A stretch of DNA of 64,000 nt from a virus. The position numbers and the translations under genes were made by a program. The notes below the pieces were generated by a model that saw nothing but the letters and a program-made list of their open reading frames with translations, had not been told where the DNA came from and searched no databases. The stretch covers positions 27,615 through 91,614 of IMG/VR virus record IMGVR_UViG_3300031951_000074; one strand, given 5' to 3'. Positions 43,107 to 49,518 of the stretch are shown here, piece after piece (within the stretch, counting starts at the first letter, position 1; each line of letters opens with the position of its first letter).

Positions 43107-43862
43107 TTAGATTTCTTTCTTTAAAAATTTGTCGAGGTTACTGATGATTGTTATGCCATAACTGTCTGCTTTTTGTCTTTTTGTGCTGTTATCGTTTGCT
43201 TCGTCTACCAAATAGTCAAGCGACTTTGTGACAGACTCTACTACTTTATAACCGCCTTCTTCTAGAGCTTTTTGTGCTAGTGCTTTTGTTTTGAAGGTTT
43301 TTAGCTTGCCAGTGATGCATACTGTGGCCAAATATTCTTTGGCCTGTTGCTTTGATGCAGAAGTCCAGGAAAATGGCAAAAATTCCTGAAGCTCTGCTAG
43401 TTCTGAGTTGATCCAAGCCATAAGGTTTTGTGTGGCCTTATCGCCTAGTCCAGCTTCTTTACATTTGGTTTCGGTTATCTCACTTACATGATTTACTACA
43501 CCTGAAATCTTCTCACTTGCCGTAGACCCGATAAGTGGAATAGAAAAGCTCTGTAGCACTACGCTGAGCTTTGCAGACTTTGACAATTCTATTTCTTGAA
43601 AGAGTTTTTCTGCAAGTCTTGCACTGCCAAGAGCAATTTCTACTTCTTTTTGATCTAGAAAGTAAATTTCGGTGATATCGTTGAGTGATAGTTTTTCAAG
43701 TGTTTTTGGGCCCATGCCCTTAATACCAATTGTTTTACAAAAATGTTCAATCTTTTTGAACACTTGAGCATCGCACAGGGGGTTGCGGCAAAACAATTGT
43801 TCATTGATTGTTTCAAGGGTATAGTTGCAGCAGGGGCAATTATTTGGTATGGTAATTTGCAT
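43107..43862 (-). CDS. NAD-dependent DNA ligase, C-terminal subunit
   Basis: 251 residues. Starts with a zinc finger (CPCC ... CRNPLC), then helix-hairpin-helix repeats (GIKGMGPKTLEKL, then LIGSTASEKIS) and a C-terminal BRCT domain (ATVCITGKLKTFKTKALAQK). These are the last three domains of bacterial LigA, encoded separately from the adenylation half at 45248. Two-gene NAD ligases are known in T5-like phages. Together the two chains (251 + 315) are close to a LigA of reduced length. Confidence 0.88.
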   Translation of the reverse strand: MQITIPNNCPCCNYTLETINEQLFCRNPLCDAQVFKKIEHFCKTIGIKGMGPKTLEKLSLNDITEIYFLDQKEVEIALGSARLAEKLFQEIELSKSAKLSVVLQSFSIPLIGSTASEKISGVVNHVSEITETKCKEAGLGDKATQNLMAWINSELAELQEFLPFSWTSASKQQAKEYLATVCITGKLKTFKTKALAQKALEEGGYKVVESVTKSLDYLVDEANDNSTKRQKADSYGITIISNLDKFLKKEI

Positions 43863-43887
43863 GGGTCTTTAACTAATCAAGAACACT

Positions 43888-43916
43888 ATTATAGCCTAAA
43901 AGATACCGTCGTACAA
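43888..43916 (-). promoter_or_regulatory. Sigma70 promoter for the ligase C-terminal subunit
   Basis: TTGTAC (43916-43911), 17 bp, TATAAT (43893-43888), 26 bp before the ATG at 43862. Confidence 0.8.
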
Positions 43917-43918
43917 CA

Positions 43919-43990
43919 TTAAATTTTTAATGCTCGACGTAGCCAATTCTTGCTTTTTGGTTGAAAGTGGGCAGCTGCTGAGTCAATCAT
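43919..43990 (-). CDS. Very short overlapping open frame
   Basis: 23 residues (MIDSAAAHFQPKSKNWLRRA, then LKI), starting in an ATG-ATTGA overlap with the 58-residue gene's stop. It ends right at the next promoter. Too short to assign; either a microprotein or a decayed remnant. Confidence 0.35.
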   Translation of the reverse strand: MIDSAAAHFQPKSKNWLRRALKI

Positions 43991-44159
43991 GCAGCCACTC
44001 CCTGGTAATACGTCTCATGGTTTTAAGATAGTCCAGCAATATCTGATTTTCTTTGTAGATATGCTCCAAAGCGTCTGCAGCTTGTTCAATCAAGTCTGGA
44101 TTTGCTCCGGTTTCGGGTACAGCCCTCAGTTGTTGTACAATGTCTTGGACGTTAAACAT
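43983..44159 (-). CDS. Small helical hypothetical protein
   Basis: 58 residues (MFNVQDIVQQLRAVPETGAN, then LIEQAADALEHIYKENQILL), ending RITREWLHD. The ATG at 44159 overlaps the preceding gene's stop region by 8 bp, and its coding pattern is normal for this phage. Predicted mostly helical. Function unknown. Confidence 0.65.
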   Translation of the reverse strand: MFNVQDIVQQLRAVPETGANPDLIEQAADALEHIYKENQILLDYLKTMRRITREWLHD

Positions 44160-44760
44160 AGTTCTTTTCCTTTAGCTTGGCCTCAACGGCACGGACAATG
44201 TCTGCCCAATCACCGCCCTCAAGACCATCGTCAAAAATCTGTACAATTTCCTCATTAGTCAGACTCACCCACTCGACTCGAGGTGGAACGGTGTAGACCA
44301 CATCACCCTTGCGTACAGAAGTGCTTTTAAAGTGGCAAATGTCTCCCAGTTTGCCAGTGATCTTGTAGGCCGACGGATCTTGTTGTTCTTGAGCCCACGT
44401 CCCGCAGTGAATGCATCGGTACTGCCCAGGTTTCATGCCTCCGGTTCGGAACCATTCGTGGTTGTGCGAAATTGCCGCCGGTTCCTGCGCCAGCGCGAGC
44501 TTGTGCATCGTCCAGTCCCGAATCCACACCCGCAGGAACTCTCGGGCAGACTGGCGGGCACCAGGAGCTGCGCCTAGACCGTCCAGAATCGCGTTCAGTT
44601 GGGCAACGCTCGGCTCTGGGCTGTACCCCTGATCTGGTTGCTCCAACACTGCGTCTAAGGCGATAAGGGCTTCGGACCAGTTGTCACATCTGCCGCGATA
44701 GGCAAAGTCTTCCAATGCCTTTATGGCTTTTTCTAATACTGCTTCGTCAACCGTCTTCAT
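44152..44760 (-). CDS. Mosaic hypothetical protein with Cys pair
   Basis: 202 residues from ATG at 44760 (MKTVDEAVLEKAIKALEDFA); the open frame extends further up but only through the previous gene. The central part (AAPGARQSAREFLRVWIRDW, HNHEWFRTGGMKPGQYRCIH, CGTW) is encoded by DNA much richer in GC (about 44380-44660) than its ends, which suggests an imported segment. The CIHC pair may bind metal. It resembles patchwork proteins of Burkholderiales phages. Function unknown. Confidence 0.65.
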   Translation of the reverse strand: MKTVDEAVLEKAIKALEDFAYRGRCDNWSEALIALDAVLEQPDQGYSPEPSVAQLNAILDGLGAAPGARQSAREFLRVWIRDWTMHKLALAQEPAAISHNHEWFRTGGMKPGQYRCIHCGTWAQEQQDPSAYKITGKLGDICHFKSTSVRKGDVVYTVPPRVEWVSLTNEEIVQIFDDGLEGGDWADIVRAVEAKLKEKNYV

Positions 44761-45100
44761 TTTTGTACTTTTTCCACAGTGCTTCATGCAACTCAGTCCA
44801 GTATTCCATGTCCATTGCAGTTGGTTCGTATGTTTCATCGAACACTATGTCGTTTGCAATTTGCAGTTTAATAGTTTTTCGTGCTTCAATGCGTAGCAGG
44901 GTCTGCAGTTGTGGAAGACTCCAGTTGATGTTGTCGTACAGCTCCTGGGCTTTTTCAGATACCTTTGGATCTAATGCAATTTCTGTCTCCATTTGTATTA
45001 GATCGTTTAGTGCCTTGACTGGGTCCTCATCATGTGAAGGGTTGTAGATGTGCAGACTCACCAAACGATCAATGACAGCATCTTTCCAATTATTGTTCAT
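44747..45100 (-). CDS. Hypothetical protein
   Basis: 117 residues (MNNNWKDAVIDRLVSLHIYN, then IQMETEIALDPKVSEKAQEL), ending KKYKNEDG. Helical, soluble. Overlaps the genes at both ends (14 and 11 bp). Lies between the two ligase halves. Not recognised. Confidence 0.65.
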   Translation of the reverse strand: MNNNWKDAVIDRLVSLHIYNPSHDEDPVKALNDLIQMETEIALDPKVSEKAQELYDNINWSLPQLQTLLRIEARKTIKLQIANDIVFDETYEPTAMDMEYWTELHEALWKKYKNEDG

Positions 45101-45251
45101 GTTTATTTAGTTTGTATTGTAGACGTGCTGCTATAGCTGCCCACATTGCTACGCTTAGTTGTGATGTCGCCAAAGCCCAATGTTGGTCGGCAAGCGACAT
45201 TCCGCACAACACCAAGTTCAAAGCACATATTGCTAGTGATAATACTATCAT
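45090..45251 (-). CDS. Small membrane protein
   Basis: 53 residues (MIVLSLAICALNLVLCGMSL, then LATSQLSVAMWAAIAARLQY), with two hydrophobic stretches. ATG at 45251 forms an ATGA overlap with the ligase N-terminal stop at 45248. The stop at 45090 overlaps the next start. Function unknown. Confidence 0.6.
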   Translation of the reverse strand: MIVLSLAICALNLVLCGMSLADQHWALATSQLSVAMWAAIAARLQYKLNKHEQ

Positions 45252-46195
45252 ACTTTGTACACAATCTCAGGAATGATTTCGCCTGCTCGACGAATGCCTA
45301 CTACATCACCAATACACAACTCCAGTGCTTTGATAAAGCCAGGATTGTTCAACGTGGCTCGGCTCACTGTTGCATCGCCTACCATAACGGGTTCCAAGAT
45401 GGCTACAGGAGTTACTTTGCCTGTCTTGCCAACTTGCCATTCCACGTCCAGCAACACAGTCTCAACACACTCCTGACGAGTCTTCAACGCATAAGCACCA
45501 CGAGGATGCTTGCTGGTGTGCCCCAGTTCATCAAAGCGTTCATTGTTGTCTACACGAAATACCAAACCATCAGTGGGATAGATCTTTTCCAGGTGGTTAT
45601 CAAACACAGTAGAAAAGCCCACTGCACTCAGTGTGTTCATGTCTTGAGTGAAGGTTTCGGTTAGATATGGATACACACCATATGCAAAAAACTCAACACT
45701 GCGAGTTTTCCACTCTGACAAGTCACTCAAGTTCAAGCTGCCTGCTGCATAGTTGCGAGCATTCTCAATGTGACTCGGAGCACACACTTCTCCAGTGATC
45801 TGAACTGTGTGACCCCAGAAGTCTGGAATCTTGACAGGAACCAGACGAGCTACCTTGTCTGTTACATCACGACCGTTCACACCATCGCCTCGGGTGAGTG
45901 CACGAACAAAATTGCCGTTTACGTATAGCACACTGATTGCTGCACCATCCAGCTTTACAGTGACTGCAATGTTCTTTTCGTTGTGCAGTGGGCTGGGCTT
46001 GTTTGAGTCTTCGTAGTGCTTTTGAAGACTGTACATTTGATACATATGGGCTTGTGAGTCACCCCACTCACTGCTACCTACTTTGTTGTAGTTTGAGATA
46101 GCCGCCAGTCGATCAAACTGTTCGTCAGAGATGATGGGCACACCGTTGTAATATTGACGGCTGCACTCGTCTAGATAGTTGTGTAGTGTTTTCAT
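45248..46195 (-). CDS. NAD-dependent DNA ligase, N-terminal (adenylation) subunit
   Basis: 315 residues. YYNGVPIISDEQFDRL matches the NAD-binding domain Ia. SLQK then KLDGAA gives the KxDG motif with the adenylated Lys at 81. ALTRGDGVNGRDVT, ITGEVCAP, DGLVFRVDN and an OB-fold segment (VTPVAILEPVMVGDATVSRA) complete it. It forms the enzyme-AMP intermediate and acts with the 43107 product, 1.4 kb away. The ATG follows a -10 box by 7 bases. Confidence 0.9.
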   Translation of the reverse strand: MKTLHNYLDECSRQYYNGVPIISDEQFDRLAAISNYNKVGSSEWGDSQAHMYQMYSLQKHYEDSNKPSPLHNEKNIAVTVKLDGAAISVLYVNGNFVRALTRGDGVNGRDVTDKVARLVPVKIPDFWGHTVQITGEVCAPSHIENARNYAAGSLNLSDLSEWKTRSVEFFAYGVYPYLTETFTQDMNTLSAVGFSTVFDNHLEKIYPTDGLVFRVDNNERFDELGHTSKHPRGAYALKTRQECVETVLLDVEWQVGKTGKVTPVAILEPVMVGDATVSRATLNNPGFIKALELCIGDVVGIRRAGEIIPEIVYKV

Positions 46196-46202
46196 AGTAT
46201 CT

Positions 46203-46231
46203 ATTATACAACAATAATTGATTAAATTCTA
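46203..46231 (-). promoter_or_regulatory. Promoter, predicted leaderless start for ligase N-subunit
   Basis: TATAAT (46208-46203) is followed by AGATACT and then ATG at 46195, so the transcript would begin at the start codon. The -35 region (TAGAAT, 46231-46226, 17 bp spacer) is weak. Confidence 0.5.
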
Positions 46232-46495
46232 GTCTTTAATTCTAGAACTAATATGCTGTTTGATTGAATCCCACCCTTCACTCTTGCTTAACACATCCAA
46301 CAATCCGTCTAAAATATTATAAGTATTTTGAATAGTTGCTGGAATACTTGCCCCTTCTTTGCTTGGATGGTAGTCACCGTCATAGGTTAAAAAATATTTT
46401 CGAAGGTGTATATACTCCACGTCCCTAAACGTACTGTACGTTAGTCTGTATTGATAGCCTTTTTCTTCATTTTCATAAATTGTTTTTTCGTACAT
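46229..46495 (-). CDS. Hypothetical protein
   Basis: 88 residues (MYEKTIYENEEKGYQYRLTY, then REYFLTYDGDYHPS-like central part, ending HISSRIKD). Probably a small alpha/beta protein. Shares its start base with the stop of the HTH gene upstream. Function unknown. Confidence 0.6.
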   Translation of the reverse strand: MYEKTIYENEEKGYQYRLTYSTFRDVEYIHLRKYFLTYDGDYHPSKEGASIPATIQNTYNILDGLLDVLSKSEGWDSIKQHISSRIKD

Positions 46496-47103
46496 TAGGT
46501 TATTCCGTATTCTTTTAAGTGTTGTAGACTTGCTAGCTCAGATGCTGGCTGCATTGCATATTGTTGCCAACGATCGCTAACTAGCCAGATTCGGTAAACC
46601 TTTTCTAGATGGTGTGGAACTTCTGCTTCGATTGTGCAAAGGCTGTCGTATCGTGCACTGTAAACTTTTTCTCCAATGGAAAATTGTGTTCTTACACAAT
46701 CTTCTGGAATGAGTTCTGGTTTAAAGTAGTCGTGCTTTCGCTGACGGCGAGGAATGTTGTAGGTGTTCAATACTTGGGTTACAAAAGTTGAGGGTCTGTG
46801 AAGAGACTCGCTGATCTTTTCTACCGACTCTCCGTTGAGATAGTATTTTGCAATATAACTGATCTCGTCTTTTGTTGCAGGCATACCGCGCTTTTGAGCC
46901 CTCAGCCGCTTGTCTCTTTCCTGACTTTCACGATGCTTTTCAAGGATCTTGTCTAAGCGAGTGGTATTGTAGGCAATGTTCAGGATTTCACAAGCTGCTT
47001 TTTTGGTGATGGGCGGCACAGCACTCAACAGCTTTAACACCCTTTCAATGTTATTTGAATCCAGCTTTTCATTTTCACCATTCTTTGTTTTCTTGTTAGC
47101 CAT
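46495..47103 (-). CDS. Helix-turn-helix DNA-binding protein
   Basis: 202 residues. Two HTH-like units: ITKKAACEILNIAYNTTRLD (about 35-54) and YLNGESVEKISESLHRPSTF (about 90-110) followed by NIPRRQRKHDYF. The C-terminal 70 residues form a separate domain (GEKVYSARYDSLCTIEAEVP, VSDRWQQYAM). Probable transcriptional regulator, related in style to the proteins at 42359 and 47149. ATATATGATCTCC precedes the start, with GGAG as ribosome site. Confidence 0.65.
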   Translation of the reverse strand: MANKKTKNGENEKLDSNNIERVLKLLSAVPPITKKAACEILNIAYNTTRLDKILEKHRESQERDKRLRAQKRGMPATKDEISYIAKYYLNGESVEKISESLHRPSTFVTQVLNTYNIPRRQRKHDYFKPELIPEDCVRTQFSIGEKVYSARYDSLCTIEAEVPHHLEKVYRIWLVSDRWQQYAMQPASELASLQHLKEYGIT

Positions 47104-47124
47104 ATATGATCTCCTGAAAAAATT

Positions 47125-47147
47125 AAAGCGGCACGAGGCCGCTTTTT
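47125..47147. terminator. Rho-independent terminator
   Basis: AAAGCGGC (47125-47132) pairs with GCCGCTTT (47138-47145) around a 5-nt loop, followed by T on the plus strand and by AATTTTTT on the minus strand. It ends the 47149 transcript. Confidence 0.75.
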
Positions 47148-47148
47148 A

Positions 47149-47511
47149 TTAGCTGATTACTTCTGCTAGATACAGTGCAGCTTTGCCGGTGAGCTTGTCA
47201 AGAATGTCGTCATCGACTTCCTTGCCACGACCACGAATAGCTTCCTTCAGTGCGGCAATGGCTGATTCCTTTGACACACGCTTAGTGCCCTCTGAGGCAG
47301 TTCCGGACTTTTTGGTAGTTGTAGTACCAGTCGCGGCTGCTTCCTTTTTTACATATACTCCTGCTTGAACAAGAATCATACGTACACCGTTTGCACTCTG
47401 CTCATACTCTTGAGCAAGTTCTTGTACAATTTCCAGTGAGTTTTCTGCTGTGGGATTTGCTGCTTGATATGCTTCGATTACGGTTTGCTTTAGTTCTTCA
47501 GTCCATGCCAT
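47149..47511 (-). CDS. Small HTH-type regulator
   Basis: 120 residues. The N-terminal 55 (MAWTEELKQTVIEAYQAANP, then QELAQEYEQSANGVRMILVQ) form a homeodomain-like HTH as in the units of the 42359 protein. A Thr/Ala/Lys linker (TGTTTTKKSGTASEGTKR) is followed by a helical C-terminal domain (IAALKEAIRGRGKEVDDDIL). Likely DNA-binding; its target is unknown. Confidence 0.65.
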   Translation of the reverse strand: MAWTEELKQTVIEAYQAANPTAENSLEIVQELAQEYEQSANGVRMILVQAGVYVKKEAAATGTTTTKKSGTASEGTKRVSKESAIAALKEAIRGRGKEVDDDILDKLTGKAALYLAEVIS

Positions 47512-47523
47512 GATTATTTTCCT

Positions 47524-47790
47524 TTAGTGATGTGTTGTGGTTGATTTGGGATAGCCGTGAGTAATAAGTTCTTCTTCTAACAACTTGTCGTACATTGCTT
47601 CGTAACACAACAGCATTTCATAGAATGTTGCTGTTGGTACGATACTTTGTGGTAGTTCTTCTATTGATAGATTGTTTGTGATTGCTACATTTTCTATTTG
47701 ATCTTTAAATTGTAGTACTCGCTCCAAGTTTTGAAATAACAGCCTGTTATCCCAAAAACGAAACTTTCTTTGCGATTTCGTTACACTCAT
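47524..47790 (-). CDS. Hypothetical helical protein
   Basis: 88 residues (MSVTKSQRKFRFWDNRLLFQ, then NLSIEELPQSIVPTATFYEM), ending GYPKSTTTHH. The ATG overlaps the -10 box of the only visible promoter (TATAATG), so either this ATG is not used or the mRNA starts within the codon. Function unknown. Confidence 0.6.
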   Translation of the reverse strand: MSVTKSQRKFRFWDNRLLFQNLERVLQFKDQIENVAITNNLSIEELPQSIVPTATFYEMLLCYEAMYDKLLEEELITHGYPKSTTTHH

Positions 47791-47817
47791 TATAGATTCT
47801 TTTTACAAGTTATTCAA
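47789..47817 (-). promoter_or_regulatory. Promoter whose -10 box overlaps a start codon
   Basis: TTGAAT (47817-47812), 17 bp, TATAAT (47794-47789), with the final AT forming the ATG of the gene at 47524. Confidence 0.55.
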
Positions 47818-47830
47818 TATAAAAATTTCT

Positions 47831-47920
47831 CACCATATCTATAACCACAAAGGACTCGAACCTCATTTCTAGAATAGTTCCAAACTACCAGAGCGACTGG
47901 CTGTGGCTATAGATATGGTG
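47831..47920 (-). repeat. 19 bp inverted repeat enclosing a tRNA-Pro-like core
   Basis: CACCATATCTATAGCCACA (47920-47902) pairs with TGTGGTTATAGATATGGTG (47849-47831), one G.U pair. The outermost CACCA is the 3' end of tRNA-Thr, so the hairpin would sequester that CCA tail. Confidence 0.8.
47843..47907 (-). tRNA. Degenerate tRNA-Pro(UGG)-like
   Basis: Acceptor-like GCCACAG with TTGTGGT, a D-like hairpin CCAG-TCGCT-CTGG, an anticodon arm GGTAG-TTTGGAA-CTATT reading TGG, and a T arm GAGG-TTCGAGT-CCTT. There is no encoded CCA, no two-base 8-9 linker and wobble-rich stems. A regular tRNA-Pro(UGG) exists at 58693, so this may be a decayed or repurposed copy. Confidence 0.5.
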
Positions 47921-47990
47921 CCGCATGAGGGATTCGAACTCTCGACCTACCGCTTACAAGGCGGTTGCTCTACCACTGAGCTAAAACGGC
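47916..47990 (-). tRNA. tRNA-Thr(UGU)
   Basis: 75 nt with encoded CCA. Anticodon arm ACCGC-CTTGTAA-GCGGT reads TGT. The T arm contains GTTCGAATC. The acceptor GCCGTTT/ATGCGGC has one T-T mismatch at pair 6. Confidence 0.85.
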
Positions 47991-47994
47991 GGCG

Positions 47995-48100
47995 GCACGA
48001 CAGCCCATCCTGTTTTCGTCGTGCACTGAGGCGGGTTCGCAATTGCGGGGTGTACAGGCCCGCCCAAGACAGCCACCACGTACATTACTGCAGAGGTGGT
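47995..48100 (-). ncRNA. Structured non-coding stretch between tmRNA and tRNA-Thr
   Basis: Three successive hairpins and no supported gene. GCACGAC/GTCGTGC (47995-48001 with 48018-48024), GGCGGG/CCCGCC (48030-48035 with 48059-48064) whose loop holds the palindrome CGCAATTGCG, and CCACC/GGTGG (48073-48077 with 48095-48099). GC-rich relative to its neighbours. Could be a tRNA remnant, processing signals or an ncRNA. Confidence 0.45.
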
Positions 48101-48189
48101 TGGCATTTTATTAGGGTAGCAAGTGGTACGATAACCGTCGCAAGTGCTTACTCGACGTACATCACATGAGCTACCCTAATAAAATGCCA
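48101..48189 (-). repeat. Perfect 20 bp inverted repeat with structured 49-nt loop
   Basis: TGGCATTTTATTAGGGTAGC (48101-48120) and its exact complement at 48170-48189. Inside the loop GTCG/CGAC and GTAC/GTAC can pair. It lies right after the tmRNA coding piece on the minus strand. No T run follows, so it is not a normal terminator. Confidence 0.85.
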
Positions 48190-48532
48190 CGTGATTTGAT
48201 AACAAGGACACGTGGCGAAAACCCTGGCTCAGCTAGTTTTTCAGGCTGCTAGAGCAAATACCTCATCGTTGGCATTTATTTTTGTTTTGCTGTTTCGGCC
48301 AGGAAACTCCCAACCCTACGGCTTTCGCATTGCCGAGCTGTCCATTTCGTTACTCATTGCCCCGTCGAAACCAGGTCAGGCCCATCAAAAGCATACTAAG
48401 CGCACACGCAAACTCCTACAACTTCCGTCATCTAAGCTTGAGGCCTTAAGGTGTTAAGTATGCTTTTGGTGGACCTGGGCGGAATCGAACCGCCGTCCGG
48501 AACACTTTTCTCTCTACTTCATACAGCCATAT
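48190..48532 (-). ncRNA. ssrA: Circularly permuted (two-piece) tmRNA
   Basis: The order on the minus strand is acceptor half first, coding half second. The acceptor piece (about 48532-48467) has T arm GGCGG-TTCGATT-CCGCC and 3' CAGGTCC-A-CCA. The coding piece starts at 48383 with GGGCCTG, which pairs with CAGGTCC, followed by the tmRNA D-region ACCTGGTTTCGACGGGG. The tag frame (48273-48241) reads ANDEVFALAA then TGA. An 83-nt spacer (48384-48466) contains AAAGCATACTTA/TTAGTATGCTTT, which extends the acceptor helix and would be processed away. Outer limits are approximate: the coding piece probably ends in or after the GCCACGTG/CACGTGGC hairpin near 48190. It would rescue stalled ribosomes and tag the products. 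Confidence 0.92.
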
Positions 48533-48563
48533 TTAATTTTTCAGATATACTCTGAAAAATTAA
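48533..48563 (-). repeat. AT-rich hairpin upstream of tmRNA
   Basis: TTAATTTTTCAG (48533-48544) and CTGAAAAATTAA (48552-48563) form a perfect 12 bp stem with a 7-nt loop. It spans the stop of the gene at 48541 and abuts the tmRNA acceptor piece, so it may be a processing or boundary signal. Confidence 0.65.
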
Positions 48564-48813
48564 TCTTCATGCGTTCTGGAACGAACTCACGATAGTTATT
48601 TACCACGTCATATTCTTGGTAAATCTTCATCAGAGCAGTTTGAAACTCCTCCAGTGCTTTGTTGTACGCTGCGGCAAACTGTGCTTGTTCATCAGCCTCC
48701 AGTTCGCTAACATCAATGCAGGCCATTTTGTCAGTTGGATTGTTGAGCACAAGAGCTTCTCGGTTAGAAACCCGGTTATTACGATCCACATATTCAAAGT
48801 CAATGAACTTCAA
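48541..48813 (-). CDS. Hypothetical protein with TTG start
   Basis: 90 residues (MKFIDFEYVDRNNRVSNREA, then CIDVSELEADEQAQFAAAYN, ending RMKINFSEYI). The frame starts at TTG (48813) behind a good GGAGAG site; no ATG lies nearby. A similar acidic protein family occurs in other aquatic phages but has no known role. It is co-transcribed with the tmRNA. Confidence 0.65.
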   Translation of the reverse strand: MKFIDFEYVDRNNRVSNREALVLNNPTDKMACIDVSELEADEQAQFAAAYNKALEEFQTALMKIYQEYDVVNNYREFVPERMKINFSEYI

Positions 48814-48838
48814 TGCACTCTCCGTTGTTTAAAAATCT

Positions 48839-48867
48839 ATTATAGCCCTATAAACAAAAACATTCAA
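48839..48867 (-). promoter_or_regulatory. Sigma70 promoter for the 48541 gene and tmRNA
   Basis: TTGAAT (48867-48862), 17 bp, TATAAT (48844-48839). No terminator separates it from the tmRNA and tRNA-Thr downstream. Confidence 0.75.
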
Positions 48868-48868
48868 A

Positions 48869-49135
48869 TCAATATTTTTGTTCTGTGATTAAACTGACAT
48901 ACAAACGATTCTTAAATTTTTCACTCAATTTTGGAATCAACACACTCCAGATCAAGATTGGAGCTAACACAAGCCCGCCGATCAACAACGAAAAGGTGGC
49001 CATTTTCCAGTTTCGTGCCACCATTGTTTCTGGTTCTGTGACGCGAACTTCTTTAATAACTGGCCAAAAAAGCTCGTACATTGCAGACAGTGATGTTGTG
49101 ATACAGAACAAACAGTAATATCCAAACAGTTCCAT
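48869..49135 (-). CDS. Membrane protein
   Basis: 88 residues with two hydrophobic helices (FGYYCLFCITTSLSAMYELF and MATFSLLIGGLVLAPILIWS). It ends inside the promoter for the gene below. Shares its first base with the stop of the gene upstream. Function unknown. Confidence 0.6.
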   Translation of the reverse strand: MELFGYYCLFCITTSLSAMYELFWPVIKEVRVTEPETMVARNWKMATFSLLIGGLVLAPILIWSVLIPKLSEKFKNRLYVSLITEQKY

Positions 49136-49518
49136 TATACAAACCTCGCGCGCAAGCCAAGTTGAAACATCGTCTTTGTGTTCAAGTCGGGCTGGGTCTT
49201 TGTTTTGCTGTACGGGCCAGGCATCAACAATGCAGCTGCACTGATCTTTTCGTTGCTGTGAAAGATGTCACGATCTACACTACCCCTAAAAGTCTTGAAC
49301 AGTCGTGCAATTTCAATCTGAGTGTGTGACCACTGTGGAGTCTTTGGAATCTTGCGGCGATAAACGATGTTGTTTACAGCCTTTTCAGCCACTTTATCTT
49401 CTGGAAAACGTTTTAGATGGCGTGCAATCTTTTTCAGTCTGTTAGATTCCCACCGCTTTAGGGTCTTGTAGTTATTTGCTTGGGCTGTCTTGCTGTTACC
49501 GCCGCTCTTATTGCTCAA
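49135..49518 (-). CDS. Basic hypothetical protein
   Basis: 127 residues, very basic (KTLKRWESNRLKKIARHLKR, then YRRKIPKTPQWSHTQIEIAR), ending LGLRARFV. Possibly nucleic-acid-binding. Overlaps thyX by 11 bp. Family not recognised. Confidence 0.65.
   Translation of the reverse strand: MSNKSGGNSKTAQANNYKTLKRWESNRLKKIARHLKRFPEDKVAEKAVNNIVYRRKIPKTPQWSHTQIEIARLFKTFRGSVDRDIFHSNEKISAAALLMPGPYSKTKTQPDLNTKTMFQLGLRARFV

Noticed and set aside
44332-44666. Overlapping plus-strand frames in the GC-rich patch
   Set aside because: High GC removes stop codons by chance; the minus-strand gene has a start, coupling to neighbours and continuous coding pattern.
47903-48169. Plus-strand 88-residue frame over the tRNA/tmRNA region
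   Set aside because: It is antisense to tRNA-Thr and to the hairpin elements; its sequence is translated T arm and anticodon arm.
48190-48457. Plus-strand 81-residue frame opposite the tmRNA coding piece
   Set aside because: Fully explained by the tmRNA on the other strand.
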